Counted from the first letter of the stretch, positions 18,408-28,078 are shown. The stretch is DNA of 64,000 nt from Dyella psychrodurans (GCF_003363265.1 NZ_QRBF01000001.1:962451-1026450), one strand, 5' to 3'. The notes: generated from the letters alone by a model not told the origin. Numbers and translations are program-made.

Positions 18408-20027
18408 CTATCGTTCCGAAGCCATGGCATTGCGCCATGCCACGCAGTCTTCGGGACGACTCGTGCTCGGGCCCAAAGAGCCGGCAAGCTTTCCTCGATA
18501 GAACGCCACGCTCTTGCGATCGTCGAACAAGCTCATTCGCTGCATCGCCTGAAGATCCGCGATGCGCGCGCACAGCGAACCGAGCCACGACGCGCGGTTG
18601 CGTTCGCGCAACGCATATTCATCGACAACCAGCAATACCGATGCACCCTGATGCATGCGGCGCAATGCCGTTTCGTCGGTGCCCCACAAGGCGACTTGCG
18701 GCGCGCGGCCGTATCGCAGGTTCAAGGGACTGTCGAGCGTGTAAACGTCACGCTTCCCATCGAATTCAAAATCGAGTTCGGCGGCCATCATGAAGTTATC
18801 CGCCACGAGGACAGCCGGCTGCTTCGCCAGCTGCATCTTGGCCACGTCCGCACTTTCGCGCCAGCCGAGAACACTCGTCGGGACAGCGCGTGCAGCACCC
18901 AGCCGGCGCGCACTGCCTGGAAAAGACGCCATACCGAGATAGATCAATCCTGCAACGATCGCAAGGAAGGCGAGTCCGGCGCCTGCCGACGCCACCACGC
19001 GCCACGCCCGACCAACGTTCGATTCACGCAACAGCGCCGGAAGTGCTGCCAGCAACGGCAAATATCCCGGCAAAGGCCAGTGCACGCGGAAGCGCTGATC
19101 GTCGGCGAACAATCCCGCCACGAAATAAACCACGATAAAAGTGAGCGACAACAGTGCGATGACATCCCATGGACCGCTTCCGCGACGGCGCCAGCTATGC
19201 CAGGCCGTCCACAAAAGAGCGACATAGAGGAGCGGCGTGCATGTCACCGCCTGCTCCAGCGGCTGCACGAGCGTATCGGCATGGAAGCGCCACGGATTGC
19301 GCTCGACCAGCTGGAAGCTCACGCCGGCGCCATGCAATTGCCAGTTGGAAATGACAAGCGGGATCAATCCCAATGCCGCCACCGACATGGCCAACCAGAA
19401 ACCGGCGCGCCTCCACTGCGCTCTGCCGCGAGGCGTAAGCAGCAGCAACAGCAAACCGGCAACGATGAACATCGCCGCGCGGTAGTGGCTCATCCAGCAC
19501 ACGGCGAGCGCCGCACCGAGCAGCAACCAGTCGCGCCAATGGTTTTCATCCATCGCATTCAGCAAGGCGAACATGGCAACGGCACCGGCCACCGTCAGCG
19601 GCACATCCGGCATCGCCATGACACCCAGGCTGCCCGCCAGTGGCAGACACAGACAAAGCAGCCCGGCCTGCCACCCCACTCGTGCGTCGAACGCGCGCCG
19701 GCCGAAGGCCACCAACACCCACGGCAGCAGACTGCCCAGCAGCAGAAACGGCCAGCGCATGCCCAGCGTCCCGTGTCCGGCCAGGCTTTCCCCCAACCGG
19801 ATCAGCCAGGCCGTCAACGGTGGCAGGTCGCTATAGCCCCAGGCCAGATGGCGACTCTCCTGCCAGTAAAACGCCTCGTCGCCAAACGGCTGCATGACCG
19901 CGGCAAGCGCCAGCTTTACGGCAAGCAGAAAGAGAAAAGCCGTGACGAATGCCGCTCGCCAGCGCGCAAGGCCGGCGACTACACTGGCGTCATTCCCTAA
20001 ATCTGTCCTCGCCTTCCACAAACCCAT
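18408..20027 (-). CDS. GT39-type (ArnT/PMT-like) membrane glycosyltransferase
   Basis: Polytopic inner-membrane transferase that uses a polyprenyl-phosphate sugar donor; acceptor unknown. About ten hydrophobic segments fill residues 20-390, and a soluble C-terminal domain of about 140 residues faces the periplasm. The first periplasmic loop has the family motif FGDEAFYWQESRHLAWGYSDLPPL with the catalytic-type Asp-Glu. The start is uncertain: ATG 20027 (539 residues) or ATG 20036, both over the moxR start on the other strand. It stands alone on its strand, convergent with the Maf gene. Confidence 0.82.
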   Translation of the reverse strand: MGLWKARTDLGNDASVVAGLARWRAAFVTAFLFLLAVKLALAAVMQPFGDEAFYWQESRHLAWGYSDLPPLTAWLIRLGESLAGHGTLGMRWPFLLLGSLLPWVLVAFGRRAFDARVGWQAGLLCLCLPLAGSLGVMAMPDVPLTVAGAVAMFALLNAMDENHWRDWLLLGAALAVCWMSHYRAAMFIVAGLLLLLLTPRGRAQWRRAGFWLAMSVAALGLIPLVISNWQLHGAGVSFQLVERNPWRFHADTLVQPLEQAVTCTPLLYVALLWTAWHSWRRRGSGPWDVIALLSLTFIVVYFVAGLFADDQRFRVHWPLPGYLPLLAALPALLRESNVGRAWRVVASAGAGLAFLAIVAGLIYLGMASFPGSARRLGAARAVPTSVLGWRESADVAKMQLAKQPAVLVADNFMMAAELDFEFDGKRDVYTLDSPLNLRYGRAPQVALWGTDETALRRMHQGASVLLVVDEYALRERNRASWLGSLCARIADLQAMQRMSLFDDRKSVAFYRGKLAGSLGPSTSRPEDCVAWRNAMASER

Positions 20028-20967
20028 GTCAGCCATCACTCCGCTTCGTGATGAAAACCTGCAGCAGCGTCTCCACGCCGCCATCGCCCAGGTGAATCGT
20101 GTACTGCTCGGCAAAGCACGTCAGGTCAAATTGGCTTTCACCTGTCTGATCGCCGGAGGCCACCTGCTGCTGGAAGACGTGCCCGGCGTCGGCAAGACCA
20201 CGCTGGCTCACGCACTCGCGGCAAGCTTCGCGCTCGATTTCCAGCGCGTGCAGTTCACCAGCGACCTGCTGCCCTCCGACATTATCGGGGTCAGCATGTA
20301 CGAGCGCGAGACGGGACAGTTTCGTTTTCATCCCGGCCCGGTCTTCGCGGGACTGCTGCTTGCTGACGAAATCAACCGCGCCACGCCGAAAACGCAAAGC
20401 GCGCTGCTCGAAGCGATGGCCGAGCGCCAGGTGACGGTAGACGGCCAGACGCATACGTTGCCCGATCCCTTCTTCGTGGTGGCCACGCAGAATCCGCTTG
20501 ATCTTGCGGGCACGTTCCCATTGCCCGATTCGCAGCTTGACCGCTTCATGCTGCGCGTGTCGCTGGACTATCCCGATGCGAGCGCAGAGCGCGAACTGCT
20601 GACCGGCACCGACCGGCGCGACCTGCTGACGCGGCTGTCACCGCAGCTCGACGCAGCAAGCCTGACTGCCCTGTATCGACAGATGCAGAGCATCACCGCC
20701 AGCCCTGCTCTGCTGGATTACCTGCAAGCCTTGCTGACGGCCAGCCGCAGGCATCCCGAGGTGCGCGTCGGCCTGTCGCCGCGCGCCGGCCTTTCTTTGC
20801 TGGCCGCGGCGCGTGCTTGGGCCATGCTCAGCAATCGCGGACATGTACTGCCAGAAGATATCCAGGCGCTGTTCGTGCCGTTGGCTGCGCATCGCCTGGT
20901 CGCCGCGCGAGGCGCCAGCGGCGACACCTTGGCACGCACCTTGTTGAGCGAAGTCGCCGTCGACTAA
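20026..20967 (+). CDS. MoxR family AAA+ ATPase
   Basis: AAA+ ATPase of the MoxR type, 313 residues; relatives act as chaperones in assembly or activation of metal- or VWA-containing complexes. Walker A VPGVGKTT is at 52-59, Walker B/DEINR at 114-118, and an arginine-finger-like LDRFMLR follows. The ATG at 20026 gives the usual length. It overlaps the next gene start (TAATG). The moxR-DUF58-transglutaminase trio is a widespread envelope-related module of unsettled function. Confidence 0.9.
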   Translation: MSAITPLRDENLQQRLHAAIAQVNRVLLGKARQVKLAFTCLIAGGHLLLEDVPGVGKTTLAHALAASFALDFQRVQFTSDLLPSDIIGVSMYERETGQFRFHPGPVFAGLLLADEINRATPKTQSALLEAMAERQVTVDGQTHTLPDPFFVVATQNPLDLAGTFPLPDSQLDRFMLRVSLDYPDASAERELLTGTDRRDLLTRLSPQLDAASLTALYRQMQSITASPALLDYLQALLTASRRHPEVRVGLSPRAGLSLLAAARAWAMLSNRGHVLPEDIQALFVPLAAHRLVAARGASGDTLARTLLSEVAVD

Positions 20968-21914
20968 TGCAAGCCCAGCTCCAGCGCCTGCAAGAATGGG
21001 CCGAACGTCGGTTGCCGGCGCTGACGCGTCATCGCCGGCTCGAAGAACTGCCGATCCAATTGAATCGACGGCGCATCTACATCGTACCCACCGGTTTTGG
21101 CGCGGCATTCACGGTGCTGCTGCTGGTGATGATGGTCGGCAGCTTGAACTACTCCAACAACGCCGCTCTTCTGCTTACTTGTCTGCTCGGTGCTTCCACG
21201 GCCATGAGCATGCTGATCGCGTTTCGTACGCTGAACGGCTTGTGCGTGCGCAGCGTGCGCGCCGGTCACGCAACCGCCGGGCAACCGATCGATGTCATTT
21301 TCGATTTTCAGGCATCGCGCCTGCGGCAGGCGGTCAGACTCGATATTGCCGACGGCAGCATTGCGTTCGACGTCAACGGGCGAACCGACGTCAGGGCAAG
21401 CATTCCCACTGAACATCGTGGCTGGCTTACGTTGCCGCGCTTCCGCATCTGGACCACCTGGCCGATGGGATTGTTTCGTGCATGGACATGGTCGCGACCG
21501 AACCTTGCCGTGCTGGTATGGCCGAGGGCGGAAGTTTCTGGACCGCCTCCGACACTGCTCGACGCAGACAGTCGGCAGCAGCGCCTGCACCGCGGCGAGG
21601 ATCTTGCGTCCTTGCGCGATTACCGCAGCGGCGATTCGATGCGGCACGTAGCCTGGAAGGCCAGCGCGCGTCATGAAACCTTGCTGGTGAAAGATTACGA
21701 ACAACCCGAAGCCCGCCAGGAATGGCGGCTGGATTGGCGGCATTTGCGTGGCCTGGACAATGAATCGCGCATTGCGCGGCTCGCCCGCTGGCTTGGAGAA
21801 GCTCAAATACAGGGACGCCCGTGCAGCCTGTGGCTGCCAAGCGAATTCATCGAACTGGGTAGTGGCCCGACCCATTACGCGCGCTGCATGAGCGCACTGG
21901 CGTTGTTGCCATGA
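20967..21914 (+). CDS. DUF58 domain protein
   Basis: A 315-residue protein with two transmembrane helices near the N-terminus (about 44-60 and 64-85) and the DUF58 domain, whose signature DLASLRDYRSGDSMRHVAWKASAR lies around 210-235. DUF58 proteins resemble VWA-type domains and are commonly partners of MoxR ATPases. The ATG overlaps the moxR stop and the stop overlaps the next start (ATGA), so the three are one translational unit. Confidence 0.9.
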   Translation: MQAQLQRLQEWAERRLPALTRHRRLEELPIQLNRRRIYIVPTGFGAAFTVLLLVMMVGSLNYSNNAALLLTCLLGASTAMSMLIAFRTLNGLCVRSVRAGHATAGQPIDVIFDFQASRLRQAVRLDIADGSIAFDVNGRTDVRASIPTEHRGWLTLPRFRIWTTWPMGLFRAWTWSRPNLAVLVWPRAEVSGPPPTLLDADSRQQRLHRGEDLASLRDYRSGDSMRHVAWKASARHETLLVKDYEQPEARQEWRLDWRHLRGLDNESRIARLARWLGEAQIQGRPCSLWLPSEFIELGSGPTHYARCMSALALLP

Positions 21915-23887
21915 TGGGCATCGGACAGGCGTCGCAGCTTCGCCGCGTACAGGAGCACGTAAGCAATCGCACGTTCGACCTGATGTGCGTCGCCACCGCA
22001 TTCGTCTTGGCCGTCCATGCCAATCATCTGCCGTGGTGGCTGAGCGTGGCACTGGTTCTTTCGCTTGCATTGCGCTGGTGGCAGCGCAGGGAGCGCCCCG
22101 GTCGCGTACCCGGGTGGTTGAAAGTCCCGATGTTGCTCATTTTGGTTGCGGTGGTCGTCCTGGACTACGGCAACATCTTCGGCCGCGAACCGGGTTCGGC
22201 GCTGGCCGCCGGATTGTTGGTGCTCAAGCTGACAGAGAGCGAATCGCCGCGCGACGCGCGTGTCGCTGCCGCATTCGCCTGCTTCTTGTTGATGGCTGCG
22301 CTGTTGTTCGGACAAAGCCTCACCGCAACGGCAGTGGTGGCACTTGGATTGTTGCCCGCCATGACGACCTGGCGATCGCTGGAGCCGACGCAGATACCGA
22401 CCAAACTGTCGCGCCAGCTACTGCCGGCACTGGTGTTGCTGGTGGCATCGCTTCCCGTGACTCTCACGGCGTTCGTGCTCGTGCCGCGGCTGAGTTCACC
22501 GCTCTGGGGTACATCGAATTCGCGGGAAGCACGCACAGGTCTGAGCGACCAGATGTCGCCTAGCGACTTCACCGAGTTGCTGACGGACGACAGCCCCGCC
22601 ATGCGCGTCACCTTCGATGGAGCGCCGCCGCCGAATGACCAGCGCTATTTCCGTGCTTACGTGATGTGGGATTACGACGGAAGGGATTGGAAACGGGCAG
22701 ATGTGCCTACGGCTGTTTCGCTGCCGGTTCAGACCACAAGTTCCGTCGAATATCGCGTCAGCCTGGAGCCTACGCACCAGCGTGCGCTGCCCATGCTGGA
22801 CTTGCCTTTGCAGGCGCCATCTCAATCGCACATGCGCGTCGATGGCGAAGTATTCACCGACAAGCCTGTCGATGAGGTGCAGGACTACACGGCCCGCTCC
22901 GCATTGCATTACCGACTTCAAACTGAGCTGGACCCGGACACGCGCACGCGTGCACTGGAGCTTCCGTCTGGCTTCGATCCGCGCACCCACGCATTGGCGG
23001 CCGAGCTTCGGCAACGCTTTGGCCACGACGACGCCAGCATCATCGCAGCGGTACTGCGCCGGTTTCACGATGACGGTTTCAGCTACACGCTTCTGCCTGC
23101 GCCACTGGGTCGCGATGCCGTCGATGATTTTTTGTTCAACACCCGCGAAGGTTTTTGCGAACACTACGCTTCGTCATTTACCGTGTTGATGCGAGCGGCC
23201 GGCATCCCGGCGCGCGTTGTCACCGGTTACCAAGGTGGCTTCTGGAACACCCTTGGACAGTACCTGCTGGTGCGCAATGCGGATGCGCATGCCTGGAGCG
23301 AGGTCTGGCTGGCCGGTCGCGGCTGGGTGCGCGTGGACCCCACCGCTGCTGTGCGGCCGCAACGGATCAATCTCGGTGCTGCCAGAGCCGCGGCGGGTCA
23401 GCTTCCCTGGTATGAGTCGGGACTGCTCGAATCGGTCCGCAATCAGTGGGACATCGTCAACCGAATATGGGACCAGAGCGTTATCGGTTTCGACGCATTG
23501 CGCCAACGCGGATTGCTGACCCCCTTCGGCATTCGCGACGTGGACACCGGCACGCTGGAAAGGCTGCTGGCCGTCAGCATCGCGTTGTTTGGCATAGTCG
23601 GCCTTTCGTGGGCGCTCTGGCGCCGGTCGGAGGGTGACCCTGCCCTTGCGGCAATGCGTGCGCTGGAGCGCAAGCTTGCCCAGGCAGGGATCGCTCGTGG
23701 GCGCAGCGAAGGGCCGCGGAATTACCTTCGCCGCGCCATCCGTGCACTACCCGGGCAGCGTGTAGAACTGGATCAGTTGATGAGGTGCTATATCGAACTG
23801 CGCTACGCCACTGTCGAACCTTCACCCGAATCCTTGCGCGCGTTCCGGCAGGCAGTACGGAATTTCCAACCGCACCGCGTGGTCTAA
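21911..23887 (+). CDS. transglutaminase-like membrane protein (TgpA/DUF3488 type)
   Basis: A 658-residue protein with several N-terminal transmembrane helices (within 22-190), a periplasmic transglutaminase-like domain, and one helix near 565-585 before a cytoplasmic tail. The papain-like triad is visible as Cys416 (REGFCEHYASSF), His460 (DAHAWSEVW) and Asp476 (VRVDPTAA). Pseudomonas TgpA of this architecture is essential for viability. It ends the moxR-DUF58 operon. Acceptor proteins are unknown. Confidence 0.92.
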   Translation: MMGIGQASQLRRVQEHVSNRTFDLMCVATAFVLAVHANHLPWWLSVALVLSLALRWWQRRERPGRVPGWLKVPMLLILVAVVVLDYGNIFGREPGSALAAGLLVLKLTESESPRDARVAAAFACFLLMAALLFGQSLTATAVVALGLLPAMTTWRSLEPTQIPTKLSRQLLPALVLLVASLPVTLTAFVLVPRLSSPLWGTSNSREARTGLSDQMSPSDFTELLTDDSPAMRVTFDGAPPPNDQRYFRAYVMWDYDGRDWKRADVPTAVSLPVQTTSSVEYRVSLEPTHQRALPMLDLPLQAPSQSHMRVDGEVFTDKPVDEVQDYTARSALHYRLQTELDPDTRTRALELPSGFDPRTHALAAELRQRFGHDDASIIAAVLRRFHDDGFSYTLLPAPLGRDAVDDFLFNTREGFCEHYASSFTVLMRAAGIPARVVTGYQGGFWNTLGQYLLVRNADAHAWSEVWLAGRGWVRVDPTAAVRPQRINLGAARAAAGQLPWYESGLLESVRNQWDIVNRIWDQSVIGFDALRQRGLLTPFGIRDVDTGTLERLLAVSIALFGIVGLSWALWRRSEGDPALAAMRALERKLAQAGIARGRSEGPRNYLRRAIRALPGQRVELDQLMRCYIELRYATVEPSPESLRAFRQAVRNFQPHRVV

Positions 23888-23938
23888 ACAAAGCGCAACG
23901 CTGTAGCATGCAACCGCCCATGATGGAGAAAAACCTCT

Positions 23939-24517
23939 ATGTCTCCCCTCTTACGAATTCTCAGCCTCGCAGCGGCCACCGCGCTGTTGGCCGCTTGCGC
24001 GACGGTGCCGCAGCCATTGCAGGGCAACTACGCCGCCAATGTCACCTCGCTTAGCGCTCAGCAGGGCAGCGCCAGCGGTACGCAAGTGCGCTGGGGCGGA
24101 GAAATCATCAGCACCGAACCGGGTCCGCAGTCGACCTGCTTTTACGTCTTGGGCCGTCCGCTGGATGGCCAGGCTCGCCCGACACGCACTGGCAACAACG
24201 ACAGCCAGGGTCGCTTTGTAGCCTGCCGCGCCGGCTTCTACGATCCGGAGGTTTTCGCGAAGGGTCGTGAGATCACCGTTACCGGGGCGATCCAGGGCAC
24301 GATGACGCGCAAGGTCGGCGATTACGACTACGCCTACCCCCGCGTGGATGCCAACGTGGTCTACCTGTGGCCGAAGCGCCCGGTGGTCGTCGGCTACCCG
24401 TATGGCCCGGGTTGGTACGATCCGTTCTGGGGTCCCTACTGGGGTGGCCCGTATTGGGGCCCTTACTGGGGTTGGGGCGGCTACGCTCCCCCGGTGATCG
24501 TCGTGCGTCGCCGCTGA
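23939..24517 (+). CDS. Slp family outer membrane lipoprotein
   Basis: A 192-residue lipoprotein with lipobox LLAAC (Cys20). The Slp-family core covers about 25-140, with SLSAQQGSASGTQVRWGG and the VFAKGREITVTG strand recognisable. The C-terminal 45 residues form a proline-, glycine-, tryptophan- and tyrosine-rich tail in which GPYWG-like units repeat four times, then basic RRR. It starts 51 bases after the transglutaminase and is followed by a strong terminator, so it ends this transcription unit. Confidence 0.9.
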   Translation: MSPLLRILSLAAATALLAACATVPQPLQGNYAANVTSLSAQQGSASGTQVRWGGEIISTEPGPQSTCFYVLGRPLDGQARPTRTGNNDSQGRFVACRAGFYDPEVFAKGREITVTGAIQGTMTRKVGDYDYAYPRVDANVVYLWPKRPVVVGYPYGPGWYDPFWGPYWGGPYWGPYWGWGGYAPPVIVVRRR

Positions 24518-24533
24518 TCTGACGATGACTTAC

Positions 24534-24566
24534 AAAAAACGCCGGCATCTGCCGGCGTTTTTATTT
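24534..24566. terminator. bidirectional terminator between slp and the HIT gene
   Basis: The stem AACGCCGGC/GCCGGCGTT with a four-base loop is flanked by A-run and T-run on opposite sides, so it can terminate both the plus-strand slp message and the minus-strand HIT message that converge here. Confidence 0.9.
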
Positions 24567-24586
24567 GTGCATCGTCGATGTCGTGA

Positions 24587-24931
24587 TCAGCCCGGCGGCC
24601 AGGTCATCCTGCGCCCGGCAAGGAGGTGCACATGCAGGTGGAACACCGTCTGTCCGCCATGCTCGTTGCAATTGACGACTGTGCGATAGCCGTCCTTCTC
24701 GAAACCCTGGCGCTTGGCGTAATCGGCGGCGGCCAGCAGGAGTTTGCCCAGCAATTCGGCGTCGGCAGGACCTGCTTCGTTCAAGGTTGCAATCGGGCGC
24801 TTCGGCACGAAGAGCACATGCACCGGCGCCTGCGGATTGAGATCGCGGAAGGCCAGAACCTCATCGGTTTCGTAGACGATATCGGCCGGGATTTCGCGGC
24901 GGACGATCTTGCCGAAAATGGTGTCGCTCAT
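24587..24931 (-). CDS. HIT family (HinT-like) nucleotide phosphoramidase
   Basis: A 114-residue histidine-triad hydrolase, likely purine nucleoside phosphoramidase. The triad HLHVH is at residues 98-102, and the opening DTIFGKIVRREIPADIVYETD is typical of HinT. The ATG at 24931 is chosen over an upstream TTG-type extension because the family starts here. It is the last gene of the dnaX-ybaB-recR strand run. Confidence 0.93.
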   Translation of the reverse strand: MSDTIFGKIVRREIPADIVYETDEVLAFRDLNPQAPVHVLFVPKRPIATLNEAGPADAELLGKLLLAAADYAKRQGFEKDGYRTVVNCNEHGGQTVFHLHVHLLAGRRMTWPPG

Positions 24932-24974
24932 GCATGTCCTCCGTTTTTGATCCAACAACTTTTAATCCAACGAC

Positions 24975-25574
24975 TTATTCCAACGATTGCCGGCTGCCGA
25001 ACGCATGCGCCAGCGTGCTGCGATCGACATATTCCAGTTCGCCGCCCAGTGGGACGCCGTGTGCGAGGCGGGTTGGCTTGATCCCCGCAGCACGCGCCAA
25101 TTGCGCCAGATAGTGCGCGGTCGCTTCGCCTTCCACGGTGGGATTGGTGGCGAGAATCAACTCCTCGACTTCGCCCTCGGCCAATCGCTCGGCCAGCAGT
25201 CCGAGTCCCAACTCTTCTGGCCCCAGACCGTCCAGCGGCGAAAGACGTCCCATCAGCACGAAATACTGACCGTGGTAACCCGTGGCCTGCTCGATGGCGG
25301 CCAGATCGGTCGGAGACTCGACGACGCAGAGCACATGGCGGTCGCGGCTCGTGCTCGCGCAGATCGCGCACACCGTCGCTTCGCTGAAATTGCGGCAGCG
25401 CGTGCAGTGGCCGATCTTCTGCATGGCCTGCTGCAGCACCGCCGCGAGCTTCAGGCCGCGCTCGCGTTCGCGCTCCAGGAGATGAAACGCCATGCGTTGC
25501 GCGCTTTTGCCGCCCACGCCAGGCAGGCAGCGCAGCGCTTCGATAAGTTCGTTGAGAAGTGGCGAGCTGCTCAT
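24975..25574 (-). CDS. recR: recombination mediator protein RecR
   Basis: Clamp-forming partner of RecFO in gap repair, 199 residues. It has the helix-hairpin-helix [11 protein letters not shown] (17-27), a zinc finger from Cys57, Cys60, Cys69 and Cys72, and a Toprim domain starting at [10 protein letters not shown] with the conserved Glu. It follows ybaB and dnaX, the conserved dnaX-ybaB-recR order. Confidence 0.96.
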   Translation of the reverse strand: MSSSPLLNELIEALRCLPGVGGKSAQRMAFHLLERERERGLKLAAVLQQAMQKIGHCTRCRNFSEATVCAICASTSRDRHVLCVVESPTDLAAIEQATGYHGQYFVLMGRLSPLDGLGPEELGLGLLAERLAEGEVEELILATNPTVEGEATAHYLAQLARAAGIKPTRLAHGVPLGGELEYVDRSTLAHAFGSRQSLE

Positions 25575-25614
25575 GCGTCTCTACTCCCGCTCCCGCAAGG
25601 GAGAGGGAACACCA

Positions 25615-25938
25615 TCAAAACGGCATCTTGAAACCGGGCGGCAGACTCATGCCTGCCGTGACGCCACCCAACTTGTTCTTGCTCGCCTCGGCGACTTTGT
25701 TCACGGCATCGTTGATGGCCGCGGCCACCAGGTCTTCGGCCATCTCCGGATCGTCGGCAAACAGCTTGCGGTCGATCTGCACGCGACGCACTTCGTGCGC
25801 ACCGCTCATCACCACGCTGACCAGGCCGCCGCCCGAGCTGCCCGTCACTTCCAGCTTGGCGATTTCTTCCTGCGCGCGCTTCATGTCTTCCTGCATGCGC
25901 TGCGCCTGCTGCATCAGCTGGCCAAGTTGTCCTCTCAT
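25615..25938 (-). CDS. YbaB/EbfC family nucleoid-associated protein
   Basis: A 107-residue DNA-binding dimer of the YbaB/EbfC family, with a long N-terminal helix ([24 protein letters not shown]) and the conserved sheet segment [21 protein letters not shown]. It is 18 bases after dnaX and 40 bases before recR, the standard arrangement. Confidence 0.95.
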   Translation of the reverse strand: MRGQLGQLMQQAQRMQEDMKRAQEEIAKLEVTGSSGGGLVSVVMSGAHEVRRVQIDRKLFADDPEMAEDLVAAAINDAVNKVAEASKNKLGGVTAGMSLPPGFKMPF

Positions 25939-25956
25939 AACACGTACTCCGGAATA

Positions 25957-27627
25957 TCAGGATTCAAAAGGTTTGATGGATTGCGGCACGACGCGCGCAC
26001 CGAATTCGCGCTTGAGCGCCTGCACCAGTGGATCGCCTTCGATCGACGCCTCGGCGGCGGACTGGGCCGCGCTGCGTGCACTGGCGGCACGAGCAGCCGG
26101 TGTATGCGCAGCGCCCTGGCTGTCGCCGATGAAGCGCAACCTTATTTGTTCGCCCATGACTTCGCTGAGACGATCGGCGATCTGACTCACCATCGGCTCG
26201 ACCGCCAGATGCATATGGGTAGGCTGCAAAGCCAGCACAAGCGTGTTGCCTTCGCGCCCGCGCAAAGCCGAATTCTGCGCGAGCTGTCCGAGCGGGCCGC
26301 GCAGGTCGGCACGCTGGATCAGCGCCTCCCAATCGGGCATGCCGCCGGCATCGGCCACACGTGGCGTAGCAGCAGGAGCCGGCGCATGCGTCGCCAGTGC
26401 CGGTGTCGCATGGGATGGCACCGGCGCAGGCCGCGCCTGCTGGACAGGCGCCGCAGCCGGTGCGGATGGTGTCGCGGGCGCTGATCGCTGCGGCGACGGT
26501 GCGGACCGCTGTCCACCGGACGCAGCAGGCGTTGCGCCATCGGACGGACGGAACGCCAGCATGCGCAGCAACGCCATGTCGAATCCGGTGCGTGCATCCG
26601 GCGCAAACGACAGATCGCGTCGGCCGGTGGTAGCAATCTGGTAGTAGAGCTGCACGTCTTCGGGAGCCAACCGCTCGGCCAGGCTGATGAGTGCGCTGTC
26701 ATCGCCATCGTGATTTTCCGGCCGATAACCGGGAACCAGCTGGATCAGCTGAATGCGATGCAATGCAGCGGCCAGATCGTCCAGCACGCTGCCGAAATCC
26801 GGCGAGAAAGACGCAATGCGCGTCGACTCGGCCATCAAGGCCTGCCCGTCGCCGGCAGCCAGCGCGTCGAGCACGCCGAACACCTGTCCGCGCTCCACGC
26901 TGCCGAGCATCGCCCGGACGTCATCGGCCTTGAGCGAACCGCCACCGTAGGCAATCGCCTGATCGAGCAGCGACAGGCCATCGCGCAGCGATCCATCGGC
27001 CGCACGCGCAAGTTCGCCGATGGCCGCGTCTTCGTACTCGATATGTTCGGCACCGAGAATGTGCCGCATCTGTCCGGCAATCTGATCGGGAAGCAGACGC
27101 TTGAGGTTGAAGCGCAGGCAGCGCGAGAGAACCGTCACCGGGAGCTTCTGCGGATCGGTCGTCGCCAGCAGAAATTTCACGTGCGGCGGCGGCTCTTCCA
27201 GCGTTTTGAGCAAGGCATTGAACGCCGGTTTCGAAAGCATGTGCACTTCGTCCACCAGGTACACCTTGAAGCGACCGCGCGCGGGGGCGTATTGCGCGTT
27301 TTCGATCACTTCGCGCACATCGTCCACGCCGGTGTTGCTGGCCGCGTCGATTTCCAGCAGATCCACGAAGCGGCCGGCATCGACCGCCGTGCACACCGAG
27401 CACTCGCCGCACGGATCGGCCGACTCGCCCCGCTCGCAATTGAGCGACTTGGCGAAGATGCGCGCGATCGTCGTCTTGCCCACGCCGCGCGTGCCGGTGA
27501 ACAGGTAGGCGTGATGCATGCGTCCGCTGTCCAGGGCATTGGTCAGTGCGCGTACGACGTGCTCCTGTCCGACGAGTTCGGCGAACTTGCGGGGGCGCCA
27601 CTTACGCGCGAGTACCTGATAAGACAT
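25957..27627 (-). CDS. dnaX: DNA polymerase III subunits gamma and tau
   Basis: Clamp-loader ATPase of the replisome, 556 residues. Walker A GTRGVGKT is at 45-52, the zinc ligands are Cys64, Cys73, Cys76 and Cys79, and the SRC motif (VLSRCLRFNL) lies near 168. After about residue 370 comes an Ala/Pro-rich linker, then the tau C-terminal domain. I saw no obvious slippery run of A or T at the domain III/IV border, so a gamma form by frameshifting is not supported here. Confidence 0.95.
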   Translation of the reverse strand: MSYQVLARKWRPRKFAELVGQEHVVRALTNALDSGRMHHAYLFTGTRGVGKTTIARIFAKSLNCERGESADPCGECSVCTAVDAGRFVDLLEIDAASNTGVDDVREVIENAQYAPARGRFKVYLVDEVHMLSKPAFNALLKTLEEPPPHVKFLLATTDPQKLPVTVLSRCLRFNLKRLLPDQIAGQMRHILGAEHIEYEDAAIGELARAADGSLRDGLSLLDQAIAYGGGSLKADDVRAMLGSVERGQVFGVLDALAAGDGQALMAESTRIASFSPDFGSVLDDLAAALHRIQLIQLVPGYRPENHDGDDSALISLAERLAPEDVQLYYQIATTGRRDLSFAPDARTGFDMALLRMLAFRPSDGATPAASGGQRSAPSPQRSAPATPSAPAAAPVQQARPAPVPSHATPALATHAPAPAATPRVADAGGMPDWEALIQRADLRGPLGQLAQNSALRGREGNTLVLALQPTHMHLAVEPMVSQIADRLSEVMGEQIRLRFIGDSQGAAHTPAARAASARSAAQSAAEASIEGDPLVQALKREFGARVVPQSIKPFES

Positions 27628-27712
27628 GCGTCACGGTCAGTTGGGGGTAGAACCCGATTGTGCCAAGTCGATCGAGGCAAGTCATGCGACACCGGCGGCA
27701 GTCGCAAAAGGC

Positions 27713-27822
27713 GGCGGCCCCGCCAGCCACACCCCGGCACCCGAATCATTCGCTACCGTTGCTTCCTTCCGGACCTGGCGGGGTTTGCAAACTATCGTCG
27801 CGGGGGGACCGACGGGGCCACC
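27713..27822 (-). ncRNA. ffs: signal recognition particle RNA (4.5S RNA)
   Basis: About 110 bases on the minus strand. The apical loop sequence CAGGTCCGGAAGGAAGCAAC is the universal SRP hallmark, and the ends GGTGGCCCC and GGGGCCGCC pair. A TTTTG tract just beyond the 3' end may serve termination. It lies 85 bases upstream of dnaX, a common gammaproteobacterial position. End points are estimated from the terminal stem. Confidence 0.93.
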
Positions 27823-28078
27823 ATAGGGGTGGGCGCCGAAGCCCGGATGAACGCCAGATCAAGCGCTGTCGTCCATCTCGCTGAATTTGACGGAGAGAGA
27901 AGGATTGTTCGGCCCATCCATGGGCCTCACCCCTTCGCGCTGCGCGCTACGGGGCCAGCCTTCGGCTGTCCAAATTCGTTCCTGACGAATTTGTCAAACC
28001 GGGAGGATTCTCACCCTCTCTCTTTCCTTCCATTCCTAACTTTGCGCCAGCATCCAAGCCGTCGCACCTTTCAATAAC
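27823..28078. repeat. intergenic repeat region with degenerate tRNA-Ser 3'-end copies and hairpins
   Basis: The 256 bases between ffs and tRNA-Ser hold no convincing gene. CGGAGAGAGAAGGATT at 27891-27906 matches 15 of 16 bases of the tRNA-Ser 3' acceptor/T-stem region at 28082-28097. A second, weaker T-arm-like stretch lies at 28001-28018 (GGGAGGATTCTCACCCTC). Between them are hairpins, including the nine-pair CAAATTCGT/ACGAATTTG at 27971-27993 and a palindrome around 27911-27926. This looks like a tRNA-associated intergenic repeat or an old recombination scar. Confidence 0.5.

Noticed and set aside
25957-27627. Programmed frameshift in dnaX producing gamma
   Set aside because: No slippery A-run or T-run with a following hairpin was seen near the end of domain III.
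27823-28078. A possible small protein encoded between ffs and tRNA-Ser
   Set aside because: The translation resembles the spurious peptides commonly predicted over tRNA-adjacent repeats; no start signal, and hairpins dominate.
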